A stretch of 64,000 nucleotides of DNA from Paenibacillus faecis. GTDB lineage: Bacteria > Bacillota > Bacilli > Paenibacillales > Paenibacillaceae. Positions within the stretch are counted from its first letter, which is position 1, and the number at the start of each line of letters is the position of its first letter. This document shows, piece after piece, positions 26,485 through 33,879 of the stretch. A program made the position numbers and the translations under genes. The notes below the pieces were generated by a model. The model did not search any database, had not been told where the DNA came from, and saw nothing but the letters and a program-made list of their open reading frames with translations. The DNA is taken from contig NZ_VSDO01000001.1 of NCBI RefSeq assembly GCF_008084145.1, forward strand, positions 882,840-946,839, in the 5' to 3' direction.

Positions 26485-26525
26485 CTAACTGGTTAGATTT
26501 TAAAATGAAGTCATGAACATGTCAA
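26485..26525 (-). promoter_or_regulatory. tetR promoter with overlapping operator
   Basis: Minus strand: TTGACA (26520-26525), 17-nt spacer, TAAAAT (26497-26502), and directly next to it the palindrome CTAACCAGTTAG (26485-26496; perfect five-base arms with a two-base centre). A repressor bound there would block the start site. Confidence 0.75.
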
Positions 26526-26533
26526 GCGAAATG

Positions 26534-26562
26534 CAAAAAACGCCGGAGCATAAGCCCCGGCG
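26534..26562 (-). terminator. Terminator after DUF1450 gene
   Basis: Minus strand CGCCGGGGCTTATGCTCCGGCG with a one-pair mismatch, followed by six T. Confidence 0.75.
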
Positions 26563-26620
26563 GCAATCCATTGGCCGCGTTTTCCGGTTCAATTTCCCGG
26601 CAGCCCCAACCAGCCGTCTT

Positions 26621-26854
26621 CTAAAGTTTCGGTTTTTTCACAAACGGGGCGGCCTTGACCAGCACTTCATCCTCCGTCGGCGCGCTCACGTAACGGCCGT
26701 TAATATATACGAACGCTCTTTTGCCGCAAGGGCCGCAATACGATTTGCAGCCGATTTTGATGTCGGCGTCCGGTGCGAGCTTTTGCAATTTCGGTACCAT
26801 CGTCTTCATACGAATATGATTACATTTATCGCAAATCCGAATATCGTTAGCCAT
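26621..26854 (-). CDS. DUF1450 domain protein (YuzB-like)
   Basis: A 77-residue protein with four cysteines arranged as CDKC near the N-terminus and CKSYCGPC in the middle, the thioredoxin/ferredoxin-like cysteine pattern of DUF1450/YuzB. It ends FVYINGRYVSAPTEDEVLVK, the conserved tail of the family. The cysteines could bind metal or an iron-sulfur cluster, but the function is unknown. I placed the start at ATG 26854, with AAGGGAAG just upstream, rather than the longer frame to 27025, which runs into the terminator. It is monocistronic with its own terminator. Confidence 0.88.
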   Translation of the reverse strand: MANDIRICDKCNHIRMKTMVPKLQKLAPDADIKIGCKSYCGPCGKRAFVYINGRYVSAPTEDEVLVKAAPFVKKPKL

Positions 26855-26978
26855 GATGCTTCCCTTCTTTTTATCTACTGTACTAATATACGATTGTTCA
26901 TTATAGCACGATCCTTGCCGATTTTCCATTCCCCTAAAGCATTTCACGAACCCGATCGGTGCACAATCCACCGTAGAC

Positions 26979-27038
26979 AAAAAAAATTCCCAAAATGGGA
27001 ATCTCGAGCGCGAGAATCGTCCCATTTTGGGAATTTTT
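26979..27038. terminator. Strong bidirectional terminator downstream of the HesB-like gene
   Basis: A perfect 17-bp stem (AAATTCCCAAAATGGGA with its complement at 27020-27036) with an inner CTCG/CGAG hairpin, A-tract before and T-tract after. It ends the HesB-like gene on the minus strand. Confidence 0.9.
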
Positions 27039-27079
27039 AAGTGCCGAGCTTAACGGTTTCACCGAACTGAACCGAATAA

Positions 27080-27382
27080 TTAATGATCTCCGTGGTTGCC
27101 TTTGGAAGGGTTGGTGATAACGAAGCCCTCCTGGGGAAAATACAAGTAATCGACTTTGACGCCGTCCAGCAACGGATCGGTGCCTTCCACGATCACATCG
27201 ATTTCCTTGTCTGTCTTGATGATTTGATCCTTGTCGCCGGGCTTCACCAGGTCCAGGCCATAGTGGGCGTGATCGCCGTGCGAATGAGTGATGAACACTT
27301 TCAGGGCCAGCCCCTGGTTCTCTTCCTTTTCCAGTTCCTTCTTTATTACCTTTGCCGCATTGCGGGTAATTTTGACGTTCAT
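27080..27382 (-). CDS. HesB/IscA-like protein lacking cysteines
   Basis: A 100-residue protein with the HesB/YadR fold pattern: KITRNAAKVIKKELEKE at the start, LALKVFITHSHGDHAHYGLDLV in the middle, IDVIVEGTDPLLDGVKVDYLYFPQEGFVITNP near the end. Canonical A-type carriers use three cysteines (C-x~63-CGC); here there is no cysteine at all, and the C-terminal cysteine positions read NPSKGNHGDH. It resembles the Bacillus YneR-type subgroup, so it probably does not carry an Fe-S cluster in the usual way. Histidines might bind metal. Confidence 0.85.
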   Translation of the reverse strand: MNVKITRNAAKVIKKELEKEENQGLALKVFITHSHGDHAHYGLDLVKPGDKDQIIKTDKEIDVIVEGTDPLLDGVKVDYLYFPQEGFVITNPSKGNHGDH

Positions 27383-27516
27383 ATGATCTCTCCTATCCTA
27401 AGTGACATTCCGGCATACCTATTGTAAAGAAATGCCGTGAAACAAGCAAGGCCAGGCTTCCGGATATTTCCGTTTCGTCCGGGTTAAGAACTAATAGGAA
27501 GGATCCTAATATTCCA

Positions 27517-27555
27517 ATACATAGGATTGCTATGCATACTAAATCTATGTATAAT
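27517..27555 (+). promoter_or_regulatory. Promoter and candidate PadR operator
   Basis: TTGCTA (27527-27532), 17-nt spacer and TATAAT (27550-27555) form a good sigma-A promoter. A perfect 8-bp inverted repeat ATACATAG (27517-27524) / CTATGTAT (27545-27552) brackets and overlaps it, a suitable place for PadR autorepression. Confidence 0.7.
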
Positions 27556-27586
27556 GGCTGTATGAATTTGGAAAGGTGGTGTCTGC

Positions 27587-27919
27587 TTGAAAGTTAATAA
27601 GGAACTGCTCAAGGGAAGCACCGGCATGCTGATTTTGACACTGCTGGACAAGCGGGATTTATACGGTTACCAGTTGATCAAAGAGCTTGAACAGATGTCG
27701 GACGGGACCTTTGCTTTGAAGGAAGGAACGCTTTATCCGATTCTTCATGGCATGGAGACGGAGCGCTGGTTGGAAGCCTATTGGGAGGAAGCCGAAGGTC
27801 GAAAGCGCAAGTACTACCGGATCACGGACAGCGGCAGGCGCCAGCTTCAGGAGAAGAAGCGTGAATGGCAGCTGTTCCGGGGGTCTGTGGATCGGGTACT
27901 CGGGGAGGGACCTGCATGA
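27587..27919 (+). CDS. PadR family transcriptional regulator
   Basis: A 110-residue winged-helix repressor of the short PadR-s2 type. The signature LLKGSTGMLILTLLDKRDLYGYQL, the wing EGTLYPILHGMETERWLEAYW and RKRKYYRITDSGRRQL are typical. It starts at TTG with AAAGGTGGT seven nt upstream. Its stop overlaps the ATG of the SEDS gene (ATGA), the usual coupling between PadR regulators and HAAS-domain membrane proteins, so the downstream gene is its likely target. Confidence 0.93.
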   Translation: MKVNKELLKGSTGMLILTLLDKRDLYGYQLIKELEQMSDGTFALKEGTLYPILHGMETERWLEAYWEEAEGRKRKYYRITDSGRRQLQEKKREWQLFRGSVDRVLGEGPA

Positions 27920-29211
27920 AAAACTTGCATCCGCTATTACAAGAATATGTGAACCGGGTATCCAGGCAGGTCAAAGCGCGCGAACTGCGCCAAGAAATAA
28001 GAGAGGAGATCGCCGGCCATTTGGACGAGCTATGGGAAGCCAAGCGGGCCGAAGGTTTGGATGACGAGGCCGCCGCGCGGCAGGCCATGGCTCAGATGGG
28101 GAATACGGATTCGGTTGCCGAAGGGTTTAACCGGGTGCACCGGCCGCGCGTGCCGTGGATGATGCTGCTCTCCCTGGCTCTGCTGCTGACGATCGCTTTG
28201 CTGGCTATGTACGCCGTGCGGCTCAGTTATCAAGCCGGAGAAGGACTTTGGTACGACATCGATTTTTTCGGCAAGCAGGCGGTCTTTATAGGGATCGGAT
28301 TGGCCGTTTTGTTCATTCTTAGCCGTGTCCATTACGGGATTCTGAACAATTATTCATGGATGTTATACGGGCTGGCGGTTGTTCTTATATGGATCACCAA
28401 CTATGTGAGCCCGAACGTAAACGGCTTGCGCGTTTTTATCCTCGGTGGGGTTAACCCCACCGCGATCTGTCCTTATTTGTTTCTCATTGCGGCGGCGGGT
28501 GCTCTCTCCCGGAAGTACGAAAAGCGCCGGACCGCTTTAGGGCAGCTTGTTGTTCTTGGAATCCTCCCGCTGCTGCTGTTCGCGGTGATTCCGTCCTTCC
28601 CGAGCCTGATCCTCTATGCCGTCGCCTTCGCTCTGATGCTGTGCTTTTCCCGATACGGCTGGCGTTGGGTCCTGACTTACCTTTCCATGGTCGCGTCGAT
28701 TTTTGTATTGCCGTTACTGCTCAGCGGTTACGGTCAGGAGCGGCTGAGCGCTTTTTTGCGCCCCTGGGAGGATGCGGAGGGCTCGGGGTACCTTTACCTC
28801 CAAATTGAAGAGGCTGTTCGCTCGGCGGGATGGCGGGGGCATGGATTCGGCTCGTTCATGGAAGTGCTGCCCCAAATTCATTCCGACAACGTGTTCACCT
28901 ATCTGATTTACAGCCTGGGCTGGGTTTTCGGCATCTTTGTTTTGATGATCGTCCTGCTGTTTGTCACCCAACTGGTCAATGCGGCCATGTCCGTTCGGGA
29001 TCCGTACGGGAAAATGCTCATCGCCGGTCTCGGAGCTTTCTTCTCCGTTCAATTCGTATGGAGCATCGGCATGTCGTTGGGGCTTCTCCCGATTTCCGCC
29101 GTGTCCTTCCCTCTGATCAGCTATGGAGGAAGCGGGCTGATGGCGCAACTGGGAGCCATCGGGCTTATATACGGTGTTTATCGGCGAAAGGATATGGTTC
29201 GAGTCCATTGA
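27916..29211 (+). CDS. SEDS (FtsW/RodA/SpoVE-like) protein with N-terminal HAAS/permease-prefix domain
   Basis: A 431-residue membrane protein. Residues 1-75 are a soluble helical HAAS-type domain (ELRQEIREEIAGHLDEL, then GLDDEAAARQAMAQMG), which is found on membrane proteins paired with PadR regulators. From residue ~80 there are about ten membrane helices with SEDS features: the large extracellular loop (ERLSAFLRPWEDAEGSGYLYLQ), GHGFGS and the final SYGGSGLMAQLGAIGLIYGV. SEDS proteins polymerise peptidoglycan glycan strands or move lipid-linked wall precursors. No partner PBP is adjacent. ATG 27916 overlaps the padR stop. Confidence 0.9.
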   Translation: MKNLHPLLQEYVNRVSRQVKARELRQEIREEIAGHLDELWEAKRAEGLDDEAAARQAMAQMGNTDSVAEGFNRVHRPRVPWMMLLSLALLLTIALLAMYAVRLSYQAGEGLWYDIDFFGKQAVFIGIGLAVLFILSRVHYGILNNYSWMLYGLAVVLIWITNYVSPNVNGLRVFILGGVNPTAICPYLFLIAAAGALSRKYEKRRTALGQLVVLGILPLLLFAVIPSFPSLILYAVAFALMLCFSRYGWRWVLTYLSMVASIFVLPLLLSGYGQERLSAFLRPWEDAEGSGYLYLQIEEAVRSAGWRGHGFGSFMEVLPQIHSDNVFTYLIYSLGWVFGIFVLMIVLLFVTQLVNAAMSVRDPYGKMLIAGLGAFFSVQFVWSIGMSLGLLPISAVSFPLISYGGSGLMAQLGAIGLIYGVYRRKDMVRVH

Positions 29212-29254
29212 CGGCCATCTTGATATCCTCTTCATTGACACGACGACACAATCC

Positions 29255-29291
29255 AAAAACCGCAGGTGCACAAAAGCTCCTGCGGTTCTCT
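29255..29291. terminator. Bidirectional terminator
   Basis: AACCGCAGG with CCTGCGGTT, a 12-nt loop, five A before and a T-rich stretch after. It lies between the SEDS gene and the convergent DUF1232 gene. Confidence 0.75.
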
Positions 29292-29314
29292 TGTCCACGG
29301 GGTATTTTTCACGC

Positions 29315-29587
29315 TCATCGAATCAACCTGTCCTTGTCGATTTCCCTTGGGGGCTGGTTATCCTTGCGCTCCGCCCGGTCCACAAACCAATTCATCAGCA
29401 GCATCGTCACCGCGATATCGTCGATCGGTATAAAAGGCAGCACGTCAGGCAGCACCCAATACAATACCGCCGGGACCGTCATCAGCAGCTTGTCCGTCAA
29501 TGGAACGCGGGGAGACCGCATTAGCCCGGGAAGCCGGCGGAACACATGCGCCCAACGGCGCAGCGACCAAATCTTTGACCATTTCAT
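29315..29587 (-). CDS. DUF1232 (YkvA-like) small membrane protein
   Basis: A 90-residue protein with the hallmark VPLTDKLLMTVPAVLYWVLPDVLPFIPIDDIAV, in which the core PxDxxPxxxxxD pattern of DUF1232 is visible, and one or two hydrophobic helices. The role is unknown. I chose ATG 29587, preceded by GAGGGGGA six nt upstream; the frame continues upstream without a ribosome site. It is convergent with the SEDS gene. Confidence 0.82.
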   Translation of the reverse strand: MKWSKIWSLRRWAHVFRRLPGLMRSPRVPLTDKLLMTVPAVLYWVLPDVLPFIPIDDIAVTMLLMNWFVDRAERKDNQPPREIDKDRLIR

Positions 29588-29666
29588 GGAACTCCCCCTC
29601 TCTATACCGTTATAAGATAAGATACCCATTTTTTCTATATACGTTCAAATATACATTTATATATTC

Positions 29667-29692
29667 AAAAAAAAGCCGCGTTATCCGCGGAT
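29667..29692 (-). terminator. Terminator whose loop contains a stop codon
   Basis: Minus strand CCGCG-GATAA-CGCGG followed by C and eight T. The TAA stop of the M14 peptidase gene lies in the hairpin loop, so the coding region ends inside its own terminator. Confidence 0.7.
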
Positions 29693-30589
29693 AAACTCGG
29701 CCAGAATCGGTTCCAGTTCTTTATACATCTCCTCGAAGTCCTCCAAAGGCAGGGGGTTCACGCCTTCCCCTACCTCCACGGTAAACCCGGGGCGGCGGAA
29801 CTCGTCGATGAACCAGTCCTTGTAGCCCGCATCGCTTCCCGTAAGCTTTACGGCCCGGTATCCGCCGGCCGCGGCAAGCCGGCCCGCGAACGCCTCCGCC
29901 TCCCGCGGCTCCCGCTCGCGGTAGTTCCAGTAAATCTCCTTGCCCTGCGTGTGCAAGGAGAGCACCCGGCTGAACCGCATTTCGCGGGTCAGCCGGACCA
30001 GGGCGGCCGCCTCCGGCTCGCTGAGCGGATGCGGACCGCCGTAATCCTGCGGCGCCGGGCCGCTCGCGCCCCGGCGCTCCCGCTCCAGTTCCCAGCCGGC
30101 CGGGAACTGGTCGTTCAAATCGACGCCGCGGATATTGGCCTTCCAGCGGCGAAAATCGCCGCTGCCGCCGTTCCACGCGGCGAGCTCCTCCGCCCGGGCG
30201 CAGCCGGGCGGAATGCCGTCCTGCGCCAGGTCGGCGCCGTCCGGGTTGACCATGGGGACCGTCCAGAGGGTGACGGCATCCAGGCCGCACGCCTCCCCGG
30301 CCTCCCGGGCTTCCGCCAACCGCTCCACAAACCGGAGCAGCAGCGGGGCCGTGATCCACTCGTTGGCATGCACGGCCGCGTTCATGTGGATGGCTTCCGG
30401 GCCCGCTCCCAACACCAGGGCAAGCAGCGGTTCGCCAAGCACGCTCTGCCCGATGGGTCTGGCCCGGATGCCGGGATATCGCCGCGTCAGTTCCCGCACT
30501 TGTTTTACATAATCGGCATTCCGATACCCGTTAAAATTCTTTACCGTTACCAGCGGTCGAACATGCCTGGCCTTCCGATCGGAATTCAC
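29681..30589 (-). CDS. M14 family zinc carboxypeptidase (gamma-D-glutamyl-diamino acid endopeptidase-like)
   Basis: A 302-residue enzyme. The zinc ligands fit HANEW (His and Glu, near residue 74) and SLHTQGKEIYWNY (third His); the arginine region NIRGVDLNDQFPAGWE and the late TVEVGEG catalytic glutamate are present. This pattern matches ENP1/YqgT-like enzymes that cut gamma-D-Glu-meso-Dap bonds in murein peptides, but here without LysM domains or a signal peptide, suggesting recycling in the cytosol. Codon use in the middle is notably GC-rich. It is transcribed 28 nt after the traX-like gene. Confidence 0.88.
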   Translation of the reverse strand: MNSDRKARHVRPLVTVKNFNGYRNADYVKQVRELTRRYPGIRARPIGQSVLGEPLLALVLGAGPEAIHMNAAVHANEWITAPLLLRFVERLAEAREAGEACGLDAVTLWTVPMVNPDGADLAQDGIPPGCARAEELAAWNGGSGDFRRWKANIRGVDLNDQFPAGWELERERRGASGPAPQDYGGPHPLSEPEAAALVRLTREMRFSRVLSLHTQGKEIYWNYREREPREAEAFAGRLAAAGGYRAVKLTGSDAGYKDWFIDEFRRPGFTVEVGEGVNPLPLEDFEEMYKELEPILAEFIRG

Positions 30590-30617
30590 TCCATCCCCAT
30601 CCTTTCCCGCCTAAAAT

Positions 30618-31259
30618 TCATTCCCCGGTGCCCAGTCTTACGCCGTAAACGACAAGGGTAAGAACGAACAGATGCGCCGGATAAAACGACCTCCAGACCC
30701 AAGCGGGCACCCGCATGGACTCCAAACGTTTCCATAAGCCCGGACCATAGGCGATCACCAAGGTAGGCAGAATGCTGATCATCTGGATGGTCCACCCGTA
30801 GGAGAATAAATAAACGCAATTCAACAACAAATGCATCAGCAGCATCCCGGTGGATTGCGCATATTTGAATATAAGCACCAGAAGCAGTCCATATGCCCCA
30901 TAATCAAACGGCAAAACCTCCATAAAGACGGCGAAACCCGAAATAATCAGCACCGAAAGGATTCCGGGCCGGGTGTGATCCAGAATTTTCAGCACCAGGA
31001 TGGCCACCAGCAGAGTGACCACGACATTCAGCCCCGCATCGTTCAGCACGAGCTGGTACGGAATTTGGGAAATCACGGCAATCAGCAGCAAACGGGTGGC
31101 ATATCTTTTGAAATTGGAGGTGTGCTCGTATCCTTGGACAAGCGCGTAAGCGTAAATGGGAAAAGCGATTCGGCCGATCACCCTCCAGATCACCTCGCCA
31201 GGAAAAAACAGCAGCCCGATGTGGTCGATCAGCATCGTAATCATGGCAATGAGTTGCAT
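30618..31259 (-). CDS. TraX-family membrane protein
   Basis: A 213-residue protein with about seven membrane helices. The N-terminus MQLIAMITMLIDHIGLLFFP and FPIYAYALVQGYEHTSN carry the conserved DHIG and F-Y-A-G motifs of PF05857 (TraX). In F plasmid TraX acetylates pilin; chromosomal Firmicutes homologues have no known role, and there are no conjugation genes here. AGGAGC lies upstream of the ATG. It is probably co-transcribed with the M14 peptidase gene. Confidence 0.87.
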   Translation of the reverse strand: MQLIAMITMLIDHIGLLFFPGEVIWRVIGRIAFPIYAYALVQGYEHTSNFKRYATRLLLIAVISQIPYQLVLNDAGLNVVVTLLVAILVLKILDHTRPGILSVLIISGFAVFMEVLPFDYGAYGLLLVLIFKYAQSTGMLLMHLLLNCVYLFSYGWTIQMISILPTLVIAYGPGLWKRLESMRVPAWVWRSFYPAHLFVLTLVVYGVRLGTGE

Positions 31260-31401
31260 AAAGTTGCTCCTTTTTCACATAATATATGATTTCCCTTAAC
31301 CTCTATTTTACTTTACACAAAATACGGGCAGGAAATGCTTGCTATGCATATAATTAACCACGATTTTGCGTCACAGGCGTATTTTTGCGAGAGGAGAACA
31401 A

Positions 31402-31437
31402 CAAAAAACCTTTGGCACCAAGTCCAAAGGTTCTGCG
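31402..31437 (-). terminator. Terminator of glutamate racemase gene
   Basis: Minus strand AACCTTTGG, 8-nt loop, CCAAAGGTT, then TTTTTG directly after the stem. It begins a few nt after the racE stop codon. Confidence 0.85.
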
Positions 31438-31441
31438 GTTA

Positions 31442-32260
31442 TCAGGACGGGTTGGATACCTGCCAGACAATCGGAGTGAGCTCAATCTGTCTGCCGAGCC
31501 ACTGCAGCGCAATGCTCCGGAACAGCTCTGGGTCACCGCTGCAAAAAAATTGGTGCACAGGGATTTCGCTGCCTCTCGCGAGCCTTCCCTTTTGATGAAG
31601 CACCGTGCTGATCTCCCGGGCGGTTTCATCCGCGGAGCTGATCAGTTTCACCGCAGGGCCCATCACCCGGGTCATCGTTTTAGTCAGAAAAGGATAATGA
31701 GTGCAACCGAGAATTAAACAATCGATTGGATACTGCCGAATTTCACGGAGTGCCTCTTCCACTACCTGCAGGGCCTCCGGCATTTCATAACGCCCCTGCT
31801 CCACCAAGGGAACGAGCGTAGGACAAGCTTCGCTGACGATTTCTATCGCCGGATTCAGCTCCTTTAGCGCCGCGGTATAGGCCCCGCTGCGGATCGTGCC
31901 GATCGTCCCGATCACGCCGATCTTTCCGGTCTTCGTGGCGCTAATGGCCGCGCGGGCTCCCGGATGGATCACGCCGAGCACGGGGACGGCGACCTTGGAT
32001 TGGATATAGTCCAGAGCCGCGGCTGTAGCGGTATTGCACGCGATAACGATCATTTTCGGGTCGAATTGAACCAGGAATCGAACGATTTGTTCCGTAAAGA
32101 GGCGAACCTCTTCGGAGGATCGGGGGCCGTAGGGAGCTCGCGCGGTATCCCCGAAATAAATGATTTTCTCCCGGGGAAGCTGTCTCATGACTTCCTTAAC
32201 GACGGTAAGGCCTCCCACACCGGAGTCCAGTATTGCGATGGCTTGCTGCTGCACGAACAT
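31442..32260 (-). CDS. racE: Glutamate racemase
   Basis: Produces D-glutamate for peptidoglycan (and any poly-gamma-glutamate). A 272-residue cofactor-independent racemase: IAILDSGVGGLTVVKEV opens the protein, the two catalytic cysteines sit in VIACNTATAAA and LILGCTHYPFL, and the substrate serine motif is FGDTARAPYG. Length matches Bacillus RacE. It has its own terminator. Its short intergenic upstream region contains ACTAGTTATTTTA, reminiscent of but not matching the TetR palindromes elsewhere. Confidence 0.95.
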   Translation of the reverse strand: MFVQQQAIAILDSGVGGLTVVKEVMRQLPREKIIYFGDTARAPYGPRSSEEVRLFTEQIVRFLVQFDPKMIVIACNTATAAALDYIQSKVAVPVLGVIHPGARAAISATKTGKIGVIGTIGTIRSGAYTAALKELNPAIEIVSEACPTLVPLVEQGRYEMPEALQVVEEALREIRQYPIDCLILGCTHYPFLTKTMTRVMGPAVKLISSADETAREISTVLHQKGRLARGSEIPVHQFFCSGDPELFRSIALQWLGRQIELTPIVWQVSNPS

Positions 32261-32402
32261 ACCGCTTCCTTTAGACTAGTTATTTTAATTTCGTTTCTCT
32301 TTCTACTTTATGTATTCGGGTCATAAAGCGTACCTAAATCTTAACTCAATTTATGCGGAGGGACAACTGAGCAGGAGGCTTCCATTATTATCCGGAGGAC
32401 GG

Positions 32403-32426
32403 AAAAAAGACCCTTTCGGGTCTTCA
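32403..32426 (-). terminator. Terminator of ytxH-like gene
   Basis: Minus strand AAGACCC-GAAA-GGGTCTT followed by TTTTCC; it lies 27 nt after the stop codon. Confidence 0.75.
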
Positions 32427-32450
32427 TCCTGACCGGCGGTCCGGCCGGTA

Positions 32451-32873
32451 TTATGAATTCTGTTCCGTCTCGCCTACGGCAGCGTTCTGATCGCGAGAGA
32501 CTTCACTATCGGCCTGTTCCTTTTCCTCGGCCACACCGATCAACGCCGTCTCCTCCGGCGCCTCGTTTTCTTCGATGGACAATACGCGTACTTCCTTCTC
32601 TTCCAAGGTTTCCTTCTCCTTGGCGGCGCGCCAAGCCTGGAATTCGCTTACGAGGCCGCCGGCCGTTTCCTTCACACGGCTGGCCAGTTCGGCGCTTTGC
32701 TCGCCGACTTTCTCGGCCACCTGCTGCGTCTTCTCCCCAACCTGACGCGCTCCGTCGGCGATATCCTTGCGCAGTTCACGTCCCGGCTTCGGAGCGAACA
32801 ACAATGCCGTTACCGAGCCGACGACCGCGCCGATCGCGGCTCCCCAAATCCAACCCTTCGCGTTTTTACTCAC
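32451..32873 (-). CDS. YtxH domain-containing protein
   Basis: A 140-residue protein with a short N-terminal membrane segment (GWIWGAAIGAVVGSVTALLF) followed by the YtxH motif APKPGRELRKDIADGARQ, then a long helical region (VGEKTQQVAEKVGEQSAELASRV) and a very acidic C-terminal tail. YtxH proteins are general-stress proteins of unclear function. AGGAGAG precedes the ATG. It has its own terminator. Confidence 0.87.
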   Translation of the reverse strand: MSKNAKGWIWGAAIGAVVGSVTALLFAPKPGRELRKDIADGARQVGEKTQQVAEKVGEQSAELASRVKETAGGLVSEFQAWRAAKEKETLEEKEVRVLSIEENEAPEETALIGVAEEKEQADSEVSRDQNAAVGETEQNS

Positions 32874-32991
32874 GTTACATCTCTCCTTATCCGGCCTTCC
32901 CCTAACCGGGCGAATGCCTATATCGATAGTTCATTATAAGCGGGAGGGGTTCGTCCTGCCACTGCGCGGGAGAAAAAATCGGTTCGCCTCT

Positions 32992-33420
32992 CTAGGACGG
33001 AATGTTCTCCTTGTCCAGATAGGCGCGGACATTTCCCGCGAATTCCTCCATGGCTGGCGGGAGTTTCCGGGCAAGCGCCTGTCCGGCGCTCCGGTCCCAT
33101 TCGAAATACTCCTGCACGAGCGGTTTGCGCAATCGCACCAGTTCGGTTAACAACTCGAACAGTTGCTGACCGATCACTTTTTCATCGCGCATTATATCTA
33201 TAATGTCCTCATAGCTGCTGGCATCACGCATAATAAATCCGTCAATCAGATAGCTTCCTACATCGGTTACGATCTCGATTGCCAAATGAAGCGCCCGTTC
33301 CTCGGCATACCGAAGAAGAAGCGGATTATCCTCGGCGGAGCTGGCCGCCGCAAAAACTTGCTCCAGCTCGGGAAGCACGTTTAGCCTGCGCTCGATTTGT
33401 TCCCGGTTCACATAATACAA
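32992..33420 (-). CDS. DUF86 (YutE/HepT-like) protein with altered HEPN motif
   Basis: A 142-residue helical protein. MYYVNREQIERRLNVLPELE and the IVTDVGSYLIDGFIMRDASSYEDIIDIM block identify DUF86. Toxic HepT proteins carry R-x4-H-x-Y; here the corresponding segment reads RKPLVQEY, so glutamine replaces the catalytic histidine, and no MNT nucleotidyltransferase antitoxin gene is adjacent. It is thus likely a non-toxic housekeeping relative. GGAGG lies close to the ATG. It starts 36 nt after the Dabb gene in the same direction. Confidence 0.83.
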   Translation of the reverse strand: MYYVNREQIERRLNVLPELEQVFAAASSAEDNPLLLRYAEERALHLAIEIVTDVGSYLIDGFIMRDASSYEDIIDIMRDEKVIGQQLFELLTELVRLRKPLVQEYFEWDRSAGQALARKLPPAMEEFAGNVRAYLDKENIPS

Positions 33421-33456
33421 GGGGCTTCCTCCTTTTGGGCCGTCAGGCGCGCCGCT

Positions 33457-33744
33457 TTAAAATTCGAAATCCACCGCAACCTGGCTTTCCCGGACCTGCG
33501 TCATATGTTCGATCACTTTTTGATGCTCGGGATGAACCTGATAACCTTCCAAATCCTCCAGCGAATCGAAGGTGGCTACCAAAGCAATGTCATAGGATCG
33601 GGGCGATTTCACCACATCGATTCCTACCTCCAGGTCGCGAAGCTGCTCCACCTTGCCTTTGAGTCCGCGAAGCACCCCGGCGGTCGTTTCGATACTTGCC
33701 GGAGACGAATCTTTCAGTTTAAACAATACGATATGCTTGATCAC
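33457..33744 (-). CDS. Dabb-family (stress-responsive alpha/beta barrel) protein
   Basis: A 95-residue ferredoxin-like dimeric alpha/beta barrel protein. MIKHIVLFKLKD is the first strand, LEVGIDVVKSPRSYDIALVATFDSLEDLEGYQVHPEHQKV is the conserved centre with the HPEH motif, and the chain ends VAVDFEF. Dabb proteins are stress-induced or small-molecule binding; the role here is unknown. It is probably co-transcribed with the DUF86 gene. Confidence 0.9.
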   Translation of the reverse strand: MIKHIVLFKLKDSSPASIETTAGVLRGLKGKVEQLRDLEVGIDVVKSPRSYDIALVATFDSLEDLEGYQVHPEHQKVIEHMTQVRESQVAVDFEF

Positions 33745-33835
33745 TTGCCCACTCTCCCTCGGTCGTCGTCACGGCTGTCTTGAGAACCGTGCATGTCCTT
33801 GCTCACTAAACAAAATATAACATAAACCGCGGCGC

Positions 33836-33874
33836 CAAAACAGCCCGGTGCCTTCTCTCGGGCACCGGGCGTTT
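33836..33874. terminator. Hairpin terminator
   Basis: GCCCGGTGCC (33843-33852) pairs perfectly with GGCACCGGGC (33861-33870), followed by GTTT on the plus strand and TGTTTT on the minus strand. Confidence 0.6.
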
Positions 33875-33879
33875 ATGGG

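Noticed and set aside
32268..32290. ACTAGTTATTTTA upstream of racE as a third TetR operator
   Set aside because: Only one half-site resembles the CTAAC-YA-GTTAG palindrome; the inverted symmetry is missing.
32992..33744. HepT/MNT toxin-antitoxin pair
   Set aside because: The neighbour is a Dabb protein, not a nucleotidyltransferase, and the HEPN histidine is missing.
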